64,000 bases of DNA from Ampullaceana balthica (taxonomy: Eukaryota > Mollusca > Gastropoda > Lymnaeidae). The notes beneath the pieces were generated by a model. It was given only the letters and a program-made list of their open reading frames with translations. It ran no database searches and was not told the origin of the DNA. A program made the position numbers and the translations under genes. Within the stretch, counting starts at the first letter, position 1, and each line of letters starts with the position of its first letter. Location of the stretch: positions 661,824 through 725,823 of the forward strand of contig CALYLW010000281.1 of the NCBI GenBank assembly GCA_944989445.1. The letters are read 5' to 3'. Of this stretch, positions 40,101 to 52,100 are shown in pieces.

Positions 40101-43100
40101 ACGACGGTCCCATCCCCACTTACGCTATTTCGTGGATACGAACGCTCCCCATACAGAAAAATTTTACGCGTTATTCCGTATTTTTTTATTTTTTTTAAAA
40201 CTTTTTTTTTCATTAGGTAACGAATTGTTTTCTGTAGTTATCATAAAGAAAATTATTGAAAAATATGTATTATATTATTTGAACCTACAGCTTTCGTTTG
40301 TGAATTTTTCTCATGGTGAAGTTATCAATCAAGTCAGTGATGCTAAGTAAGCTTACAAGTTCCTTTTCAATGCTATTAGAGAGAGCATATTCAGTCATTG
40401 TTGTCCCATGCAAATTCTAACTCATTTTATATTCTTTTCAACTTTGAAAAGGATTGCTCTCAGTTGCAGTTTGATGTCATCATTGAGAGATAGATGAGAA
40501 GTGCGATGTGTACATTTGTGTGAAATTTAGCTCATTCAAAAGCAGCAAAATGTTTAGCGCTGTGCACGTGTTTTGAGTTTGGCATTGGGTTACTTCCATT
40601 TCCTTACCCTGAGCCTAGACGATAACTTTTCTTTTTTTAAAGAGTTTTGAAAATTGGTCAAATTCTGAAGGCAATCAGTCTTCGAAATCACTTGAATATT
40701 CTTCCATTATCTTGGCTGCTGCCCATCGGATGGCGAAATTGCTGAGCTCAGATAGGTTTGTAAGAAAGCCAAATTTCTCATGGATGTCTTTATATGGGCA
40801 TAACCGATGTTGCAGGGCTCAAGAAAGTTTGTCAGTGATTACCAGAAATACCTCAACTTTGAAACTTTTGTCTCCGGGAGAATACTGTTTTGGTGATGTC
40901 CCTTTCTCAAACGGACGCCCCCCTCTCTCTCTCTCTTTTTGTTGTTGATAGCACTGAAGATTGTTCATACTCTTTTTTTATCATGGACTTGTCCTTTACT
41001 TTGTCTTCATAGGAATCAAATTAAGAATGCTGTCTTTTAACAAACTCAATTAGAGACTTCCTTTCTAAAATTGTTTCCCGAATTTCAAGTAAAATAGCGA
41101 CTTCCAGTTGTTCAAGTTCCTTTAGAAATCCTTCTGCTTCAAGTCGACAGTCACGAGGCTGATTTTCGTTTGTTGCTAATTCTTCCAGTGCTGCGATATT
41201 CGCATGGTATAAGTTATTAAAAGACCTTACTGAATCATGTCAGTCTGACCATCTTGTGTCACACAAGGCTTTGTTAACATGTATCAATTTCATGTGTTTT
41301 TAAAGTACCTGTCAACGATGAGAAGATGCAACAAGCCGGGTATAAAAATTTTGCAGAAGACAAAAAAATCTGACTGCATCAGAACAACCTGCTGCACTTT
41401 TCCTAACCAAATTAAGGGAATGAGCTGTGCACGCGGCACATAATGAGCAACACTGTACTTCTCACGAAGAATAGCCTAGTTTCCGTTATACTTCCTACTC
41501 ATATTTGCAGCATTGCCGTATGAATGTCCAAGGCATTTTAAGGGATTCATACAAACATTTGCCTGCATCTTTATTATACACTATAATAAGTTTGGATTAC
41601 CTTAAATTATTGGTGGCCCCTGGCTTTAGCCCGTTCAGCACCCCCCTTTTAATCCGTAATAGGTTGTTGGGGTCACGCATCTGTGACGATGTGTGACGAG
41701 GGGGTGGGGTTAAAAAATGTGAAGTCACATAAAAAACGCGCAACTTTAAATAAAAGTTCAACTTAAATATTTGATTGTTTACCATTTATTTAATGACGTT
41801 TTCGATGGCTTCACGCATGTTACGACATCAGAGCGCAGACTTACCCTAAATACATATTTAAATGACAAAACATAATTTGCAACATGCAAATTTTTATTTA
41901 GAAAATACGGCTTTGTTTCAAAGCTTTGTGACGTCATATCGTGAAAAGGGGTGGGGGTATAAGTATGAAGCTGGGGGAGGGTGGGGTAAAAATCGGCATC
42001 CTCGCGTGACGTCATTTATGGATGGCCCCTTCAGTCGTGAAGGGGTGACACCATGAGCTACCGCCCCGGGTGACACCAACCCTAGTGACGCCTCTGGGAT
42101 ATCACATGACTTTTTTAAAAATGTGTAACTGTAACACAACTTTTTTAAAACTGAAAAACAACTTTTTCTTATTGAAATACAACTTTTTATAACTGAACAA
42201 AATGTATAACTGAAACACAACTTGTTATAACTGAAATACAACTTTTTATCAAATTATCCAACATTATAATCTGAAGCGTGTGGCAAAAAGTTTTAAATTT
42301 AAATAATTTAATCAGCAATCAATCATGTTGCTAGTTAACCACCTAAAATAAATAAACAATTTTTAATATTTGTATTGCTTCACTTTGTACACGCAATTTG
42401 TAAACGATATAAATATATTCTACCACAACACAACTTGCCATGTTTCTACGGCAACGTTATTATTCAATTTAGTACGTACAAAAATATGAATCACGTGATG
42501 CAGTCTAAACTTATCTTCCTGAAGCCATCCAACAACTCTTCAATCTATATTTCACAAAGCGAGTATGTGCAAATGAGCATGACGAGTGACCCTCACTGAG
42601 GTCGACTAATGTCTCGAGACAAACCATGTAGTGGTTATCACGTCCGCCTTACACGCGTAGGTGCTGGGTTCAAGCCTCGGTGAAAACATTTTTTTTTAAT
42701 TTTTAAAAATGTATGTTTGTGCCCGTTCTTTCCCCCCATTTTTGCGAACATGGCTGACCCTCGCTAGGGTCGGCCAATCACAGTTTATGGTTGGCAAGCT
42801 AGGGTGATGAAGGGTGGTAGGCAGGTAGATAACCACAGTACAAATGTCAATACCAACAATGCGTCGGTGGTCCCCCCCACAGACGTTAACTCGCGTTGTT
42901 TTGATTTCTTCGTGCTGTGTCCCTTGTCCCTTCTTTCCCCAATTTCTTTCCACTATCTATGAGCAAGTCTGCGGCGTATGCTACACCGAGGGGTGTATCT
43001 AGTTTCAGATATTCTTCCAAAACTTTCCGCGCAAACTTCTTACTCCATTTAAATTTAAAAAAACAGTTTCATTAAAAGGCATTTATGCGCGGTGGTCGAG

Positions 43101-46100
43101 TGACAGCGCGCTTGGCTGGCGTATCGAGAGTCAAGGGCTCGAATCCCTGCAAATGCAGACGATTTCCCGTGGCTAAGGGCGCCTTGAATCCACCCAGCTC
43201 AGAATAACCACTGAGTTTAGTTTGTGATTGAAAAGGCGGCTAGCCACACTATCCCCTCGTATGCCGTGGCTATTGAAAGTTGTGAACGCCGCTTCACTTG
43301 TCCCATATAGGCCAGCATGGTCTGAAAAGTGAACTTTACTTTCCAACCCCAAAAGTTAAGTAAAATTGTGTACTTCAATCAATATTTCTTCTGAAATGAG
43401 TTTGAGCACCTAGTATTGATGAACGGCCGATGATTGGTTGGGAAATGTTTCGTTTCATCAAAAGTTTAACTGCGACATTTTACTATTCTGAGATAAACCA
43501 TTTGTACACTCTTCTGAGCTCTGAATTAGATTTCATTATATTCTTTATAAAACCAAAACAACAGCGAAATAACTTCTAGGTGTGTTAGCTTTGGGATTCG
43601 ATTCTCTTAAATGTGTGTAGCTGTACGATTCCATCGGGTGGCAAGTTAGGTATTGTAGGTGGCGGTACAGAAAAGTCCAGTTGGGTAGTTCCACGTCATG
43701 GCGTTACCTTCAAGTCTTGAAGAATGTCGACCACGTGATGTCTTTATGACGTTCAGGGCCTCATTGGCATATAAAACTAAAATGCTACCTCACTTTGGTG
43801 AGACCTGCACTAGAATATGCATCTTCTGTATGGGACCCATCCACCAAAGAAAACATTGATAAACTAGAACAAATTCAAAAAAGAGCTGCCAGATTCATTA
43901 CTGGAGAATATTCGAAACTGACAAGAGTAACACCATTAGTTAAGTCATTAAACCTTGAAACACTAGAGGATAGAAGAACCAAGAGCAAAGTAGTAATCAT
44001 ACATAAAGCAATTAATTCTAATTTAGAAATACAACACAAAGATAACTTAATACAACCCTCAGATAGACATAAGGATAAAAACACCTTTCTTATTCCGTAT
44101 GCAAGAACAAATACATACAAGTTTTCCTTCTTCCCGTCCGGAATTCGGGCGTGGAATGGGTTGCCTGAAGATAAGAGACATTGCGATAATGGCAGCTGAC
44201 CTCTTAGCACAGTAGGGACGGAAGTTCATAGGTCAGGCGTGTACCACCAGCACAGTCAGTGCATCAGAAGTAGGCGGTCACGTGATACGACGGAATGAGA
44301 TGGACCGGGCGTGTTAGGTAATGTCTTCAGAGACGTGACCTGTGCCACAAACAAACAATGCTTCCCCCCCAACCCCCAAAACATGGGCTTGTCGCCGTTG
44401 TGTTTACTCATGAATAAAACGTTGGCCGGAGATGAAACCGCAATTATGTAACGAAGCGTTACCGCACGGGTGAGGCATAAGCTATTTTTAAAAATCGTAC
44501 GATCACATTCTCTTGCGTAACCCCAGAAGATGATGAGCCTCAGTTTTTGTGGTAACGTAAACACTGTTCAGACACAATAACTGGCTTTGGGATGTTAGGG
44601 TGACGTAGAATGGGTTGCTAGCTCCAGGGACAAGATGAGCGTGATTCGCCCCTAACTTGTGAACAGATAGATGTCTCTTCTTCCAGATCACAAAATCATT
44701 GCCCAATTTTGCGTCCCCAAGAACTTAAGCACCCGTGGAAAACGCCCCACGGAAAATCCCTCGTATTGCCCCTGGGGGTAGGAAAAAATTAATTACAAAT
44801 TTATATTTAGCTAACGTTTAAATATTGATCGTTGGTTTACAATTAGGTCTATGGTGGATCAAATTACCGGTACATCAAATTACCGGTACATCAAATTACC
44901 GGTACATCAAATTACCGGTACATCAAATTACCGGTACATCAAATTACCGGTACATCAAATTACCGGTACATCAAATTACCGGTACATCAAATTACCGGTA
45001 CATCAAATTACCGGTACATCAAATTACCGGTACATCAAATTACCGGTACATCAAATTACCGGTACATCAAATTACCGGTACATCAAATTACCGGTACATC
45101 AAATTACCGGTACATCAAATTACCGGTACATCAAATTACCGGTACATCAAATTACCGGTACATCAAATTACCGGTACATCAAATTACCGGTACATCAAAT
45201 TACCGGTACATCAAATTACCGGTACATCAAATTACCGGTACATCAAATTACCGGTACATCAAATTACCGGTACATCAAATCACCGGTACATCAAATCACC
45301 GGTACATCAAATCACCGGTACATCAAATTACCGGTACATCAAATTACCGGTACATCAAATTACCGGTACATCAAATTACCGGTACATCAAATTACCGGTA
45401 CATCAAATTACCGGTACATCAAATTACCGGTACATCAAATTACCGGTACATCAAATTACCGGTACATCAAATTACCGGTACATCAAATTACCGGTACATC
45501 AAATTACCGGTACATCAAATTACCGGTACATCAAATTACCGGTACATCAAATTACCGGTACATCAAATTACCGGTACATCAAATTACCGGTACATCAAAT
45601 TACCGGTACATCAAATTACCGGTACATCAAATTACCGGTACATCAAATTACCGGTACATCAAATTACCGGTACATCAAATTACCGGTACATCAAATTACC
45701 GGTACATCAAATTACCGGTACATCATATCACCGGTACATCAAATCACCGGTACAACAAATCACCGGTACATCAAATCACCGGTACATCAAATCACCGTTA
45801 CATCAAATCACCGGTACATCAAATCACCGGTACAACAAATCACCGGTACATCAAATCACCGGTACATCAAATCACCGGTACATCAAATCACCGGTACATC
45901 AAATCACCGGTACATCAAATCACCGGTACATCAAATCACCGGTACATCAAATCACCGGTACATCAAATCACCGGTACATCAAATCACCGGTACATCAAAT
46001 CACCGGTACATCAAATCACCGGTACATCAAATCACCGGTACATCAAATCACCGGTACATCAAATCACCGGTACATCAAATCACCGGTACATCAAATTACC

Positions 46101-49100
46101 GGTACATCAAATTACCGGTACATCAAATTACCTGTAGTACATCAAATTACCGGTACATCAAATTACCGAACCATCTAAAGTGAGGCGTGTCCTTTTTGAA
46201 ATAGTCACCTCTAATAAGAACTCTCTAATGTCAATTTTTTTCTACCCGATTTTAAATAAACGTTCGTCTTGTTTAGAGACATAAAGACCAATGAAAATTT
46301 ACAACAAGAGGTGCAGCATCCAAGTCCCCAAAGTAATAACACAAAAAACGAAACAATATAATACAAGTTGACAATAGGGAAATACTTCATAAACATTTCT
46401 TTAAAAATAAAACGTTAACACTTTTTTTTAAATTTTAGGTTCTCAACCCAGCTTTTTTCTGAAACATCTGCGCGAAATAATTTGTGCAGTTCATAACAGT
46501 AGCTTGAGTTAGCCACGGCTTTGCTATCTTGGTTCCATACACACACAAAAAAAATATATAAAAAATGTTAAAATGTTGCAGCTATTTCAATTTCAATAAT
46601 CTCAGCCCTCTTTAAAAGGGGAAAAAAGTTTTAGCCTGGGACTGGTCACTCTCACACACACCACAGCGTTGCCATAAACATCTCGAGAAACATTAATTGT
46701 TTATCTAAAGCTATTAACACACATGATCACCACACTCGCGACAGTTGTAACCATGACTACCACGGTTGTAACCATGACTACCACGGCTGTAACCATGACC
46801 GCCCAATTTTCACAGGTCTCTTCGTTGACGTGGGCAACAACTACTCCGTGCTCGATCATCCGAACATCTGTTTCGTCTACGACTACGTGGGCTCCAAGGA
46901 CGAGGAGAAAAGTCAGGGAGATTTTGTAAGTAACAACCCTTTGAATGGGAGTTAGAAGAGCAGAAGTGGCCCTTTAAGACGCCATTTGAGAACTAGTGGC
47001 GCCTCACAACATATGTGAAGGACGCCATCGTATCTAAACGTTAGAAAACGAAGTGTTTTTTTTTAACGGGCTAATACGAAGTCTTAACTATTATATATAA
47101 AACAAACATATGTTTTAGAGATTAAGATCACTGTTTTATTTCAGGTCGTTAAAGAGCTCGTGGCCATCTTCCCAGTGTTGAGAGATTGGATCGCTGAGTT
47201 TCTGCAGCAGAACAACTGCATGGTGGCGTCGGACATCGGGCACAACATGTTGATAGAACAGGTCTGACCTAGTTAAAGTTTATCACAACATGTTGATCGA
47301 ACAGGTCTGACCTAGTTCAAGTTTATCTCAACATGTTGATAGAACAGGTCTGACATAGTTCAAGTTTATCACAACATGTTGATAGAACAGGTCTGACCTA
47401 GTTCAAGTTTATCACAACATGTTGATCGAACAGGTCTGACCTAGTTACAGTTTATCTCAACATGTTGATAGAACAGGTCTGACCTAGTTCAAGTTTATCT
47501 CAACATGTTGATAGAACAGGTCTGACCTAGTTCAAGTTTATCACAACATGTTGATAGAACAGGTCTGACCTAGTTCAAGTTTATCACAACATGTTGATCG
47601 AACAGGTCTGACCTAGTTAAAGTTTATCTCAACATGTTGATAGAACAGGTCTGACCTAGTTAAAAAATTATCACATGTTGATCGAAGAGGTCTGACCTAG
47701 TTCAAGTTTATCTCAACATGTTGATAGAACAGGTCTGACCTAGTTCAAGTTTATCACAACATGTTGATCGAAGAGGTCTGACCTAGTAAAAGTTTGACAA
47801 ATCTGTGGGTTGGCTTTATTTTAAGCTAAAAGAATTGGTGATACATTTAGATCTCTAATAGAAATGCAGGACTAAACACAAACCATAGATAAGCGTAGGA
47901 CGCAATAATCTTCTGTATAGAAGGAGCGTCTGTAAACAGATAAGATAAGATAATATAATTAAATGATGTTTTAATGGAGAAATTAGTTGTGGGGGGCGCG
48001 CAGAAGAGAGTGTTTCTGAGAGATAAAAAAGGTGAGAAAAGAAAAGGATTGAGAAGGGTGGGGAAGAGGGACGTGTGTTTTTAAAAGGTTCCATTTTCCC
48101 GTTAGAAGTGATGTGAAGCTGTAAAGTGATAGAGGATCTGTCAGAATGAAGAGTTTTGATTTTTTAATACACAGGTTGCAGATTGTGGTGTGTGTTGTTG
48201 TTTTTTAATTTTAAAAATAGTATAAGTTAATAAGAATTCAATCAATTGAGATTAATTAATTCCTCTTTTCTGAGGTCCTGTCAGAAATGTGCTCTCATTT
48301 TATCGAGGATCAAGACATATTTTAAATAGTTGACAAAAATCTTTTTATAATAGTTGTAAGTACGAGTGAATCTTTTAAAATTTGTATTTTTAAAAAAAAG
48401 TTTTTGTTATTCTGACAATTCTTCTGCTTAGATTACAATACATACCTCCCCCCAATATGCGAATGTTCATTTCCAAAATAATTATTTACAAGACAAGGGA
48501 AAGAACTAAGATTTTCATTCAGTTTAAAATAAACAGCTAGCTCAGAATCATCCGTTGAATGACTGAATGATCGCTCCTGGTCTGGTTTGTTTATAAAACG
48601 TAAAACATTTACATTTTAGTCATCAGTCTTCATAGTGAGAAATGTGTTTCAATTAAAATGAAATAATCAGGATTCTTCAATGGTAAATCTAGTTCCCCGG
48701 GGTGGACCTAAAGTTTGTACACGCCACTTCGAGAGATCTGATATGTTGCAAAGATGCCGACTTTCCACGATTAATTTCATTTAAATGTCTTTCCCCAGAC
48801 CCCTCTTTGGACCAAACTGAAGTAAAAGAATCTTTCGGTTGTTTGATATCACTGATTGTTTAAAAATATAAAGACTTAAGTTTAACTGCAGTGGGTGAAA
48901 ACTGAAAGCTTCTTCAATAGAAGAGTAAAATAAATCATTTTTAAACATTTTATTGTACAAGTAGTAATTGGTGACTGTAGACGTAGATAAAAGAATTACA
49001 ATGAAATATTTGCAAGCTATTTCTATGTCTTTGCTGCCTTTCTGTTGCAGGGTTTAATTCAATTCTAAAGTGCGCTTCACATGTCTTCTTCAAGCTACTT

Positions 49101-52100
49101 TATAAAAACTATTGTTTTTGAAGTCATATTTCAGCATAGTTACTTTTAATTCTACCTATTTCAACTTTTTAAATCAAAGAAGAGTGACGTTTTAAGAGGA
49201 AAACTTTTGTTAAATCTTTTAAGCATCTTTACTATTTACAGTCTATTGCTTCATGAGTTTTTTTTAAATATCCAGGTATTGCGTCTTTTGTACCACTTGG
49301 TCAAGTTTGGTTACTACATGGATCATGATGATGTAGGTCAGCTGTTGCCTCCCATGTTGAGTTTGTTAGATGGCAGGCATGACTTCCCTTTTCCAAAAGA
49401 CAGAGATAAAGGTTAAATATTTTTAAAATTATAAATAGCAGTTATATTTTAGGTTGAAAACACTATAGTTGAGTGAAGTTTTTTTCTGAATTAGAAAACT
49501 TAATGACAAAGAAATCCATAGCTAAATGCTTATGCCAATTAAGCTTAAAAATTATTAATTGTTTTATATTTTAATAGCAAGGGATACTTGGTATTTTATT
49601 ATGTCATTAACGTTTTTTTAAAGTCTAACTTGAAATGTTTTTGCTTATGTATTTGTGGATTTTTGTTTCATACTTTTCTTACTTTTTAAATAACTGAATG
49701 ATTCTTTAAATAATTTGTGGACCATTAGAACATCTGCAATGAGACTAGGGTTGCTAGGTGGCTGTCTCAAAACTACCGGACACTAGTGTCGAATTTTGTC
49801 GATGGCACAATATTTCAATGTAAAATGTTCGGTATTGCTTCCATTTTTCCACTGGACAAATAACGATAATACCGGACAGTCCAGTACAAAACCGGACATC
49901 TGGCAACCCTAAATGAGACAATGTTTGATCTCTCCTGCAAGGTTATTCTAAAGATGCGATGAAGCAAGTCTTGCAGTTCCAACATTCAGACCGCTACGAA
50001 AAAGCCCCTGAAACTATTGCCATTGTCAACGCTAAATATCAGTTAGTCAATGTTTCTCCTCTCCTTTTCTGAATAGCTTAAAGGATACAGTTAAAATTTG
50101 ATACATTAAAAGCTTCATAAATTCTCTATGTGCAAGGCTTAATGTTTAGATGCTTAATTTAGGTGCATAAAAATTTCATTTCATGTGTTCCATTTTGTTT
50201 TAAAAACTGTAAATCAGTCAAATTGGTAAAAATGAAATGAAGCTAAGGAAAAGCTACTTAATTATTTACTGTCACATATATTTCTTCAAACTTAAAATGC
50301 CGGACACAAGCCAAATTATCTAATACTTTACTGCATTTGTTTTTGCATTCTTTGATGACATTAAGTTCATTAAGAGCAAACTAAAATTGTAGGCTGCACA
50401 AAGGAATCAATACAAAATTTAAAATAAGGCTTTAATTTTGTGGTTAATCCCTTTGGTATGGTAAATAATTTAGATGGGAACAAATTCTTAAAGACCATGC
50501 TGTATGCTTCCTAAACAAAGCTCTAACCACAATTCATGTAAACACAAATATTTGATCATCTCTTACAGAGCATTAGAAGTTCTTGATCTGCTTCTCACAT
50601 ACCAAAGGAATTCCAGACTTCAGGTATTCAGATCATTTAGATTTATTTTAATGTATTTCACATTATGATAGTACAATGGCTGTTTATTTTGATTATTTGT
50701 GGTGTGAGGGGGGGGAGAGTGGGGTTGCGTAGGGAAATAAAATTATTTAGCTGTGACTGCAGAAATAACTCTGGACTCTGGACGCAGTAAAAGGTATTGA
50801 ACATTTTAAATAAATTATGGTACGGAAAGAAATGTAACTTAAACTAAGACATCCCACCAACCAAGGGAGCTGATTCTTATCATACAGTTAATTTTATGTC
50901 TCATTGTGTGATCCTCTGACCACAGAGCTTCGTGGGAAAGTTATTTTATGTCTCATTGTGAGATTCTCTGACCACAGAGCTTCGTGGGAAAGTTATTGTA
51001 TGCCTCATTGTGAGATCCTCTGACCACAGAGCTTCGTGGGAAAGTTATTTTATGTCTCATTGTGAGATCCTCTGACCACAGAGCTTCGTGGGAAAGTTCA
51101 AGGTAGCTGAGATGTCTGTAGCCTTAAGGAAACCGGCCAGCGTCTTAAGTCCACTGCTGTATGACACTTTTAATCCACATGACCAGTCTAAGTGAGTATC
51201 ATTGATTCTCAGCTAGCTTTTAAAGTGTGTTTTCAATTATGCAAAGTGATTTGAAACATTTACCATAAAACTTAGGAAATTTTCTGTGAACTATCATATG
51301 ATATCATTAACTATTATTAAATTTGCTGATAAGAAAACAAAGCTACCTTTTTCCCCAGCAAGAAAAAAAAATTAAAAACATAAAAATGCTGTTCTTATGT
51401 TTAGTTAAAAATATCTTAGCAGTAATTAGTAAATTAGAATATTCTAAAGTTCAATTTTTTAAGAATTTTTTTCTCATTAAACAACAGAAAATCATTGAGG
51501 AAACAGCGGCTGGTAAACAAAGAAATGCGAGATATGTTTAATGCATCTGCCATTTTTGAAATTGAGCTTCTTACTAAAATACTCACGGTAAAATTATGTT
51601 TAATTATTTGATTATTGATTTTATTTTATAAGTGTTTAATTTTGTAAAAACATTTAACTTTTAACAAAAATATTTTATTTTGTAATTTTATAGTTAATAT
51701 GTGCAAATAATTGAACACATTTGATGCTACTGGCTGTCTCAAGCTCCCTGTCTTGCTATATTTTTTAATTGTTCATAGATCCACACTTTTAAAAGCAAAC
51801 TTTAACACTTTTTTGAAGTTTAGAAATTGATCAATAATATTTTATATTGTAGAAGTTTGTGCTTTGTCTATAAAATTCATCCTCTGTGCATTGAAGCTAC
51901 CAATTTACTTTTTACTTTTAATGGTAATCATCAGTAGCAATTTTTAAAAATTACCATCATCACATTTAAAGGTCTCATCTGATTCTGTGAAATGTTTATT
52001 TCAAGGATTTATCCAAGTACAAATACAACAAAGTTATAACCAAGTCTCTTAACATCCTGAACAAAGTTTACTCTTCAAAGACCAACATGTTCAATTTATC

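Larger units (their letters stand above)
23046..46815. other. Intron 16 (23.8 kb)
   Basis: By far the largest intron, between exons 16 and 17, whose phases (1 and 1) match. Its first 180 bases hold 4 loose copies of CCCTTGAACGAACAAACACC. The rest carries LINE fragments, hAT copies, satellites and unclassified AT-rich sequence (listed separately). Stretches 24190-24940, 26835-27940, 28055-29150, 32345-33830, 34855-36370 and 37265-38400 hold nothing I can identify. Confidence 0.5.

Noticed and set aside
42615..42687. Functional tRNA-Val gene
   Set aside because: The acceptor stem does not pair and the D-stem is poor; kept only as a tRNA-like pseudogene.
44825..46183. 452- and 428-residue ORFs over the 16-bp satellite
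   Set aside because: Pure consequence of a stop-free tandem repeat; open in more than one frame, no splice context and no coding bias.
23046..46815. Nested host gene inside intron 16
   Set aside because: No ORF or exon chain there shows conserved motifs other than transposon proteins.
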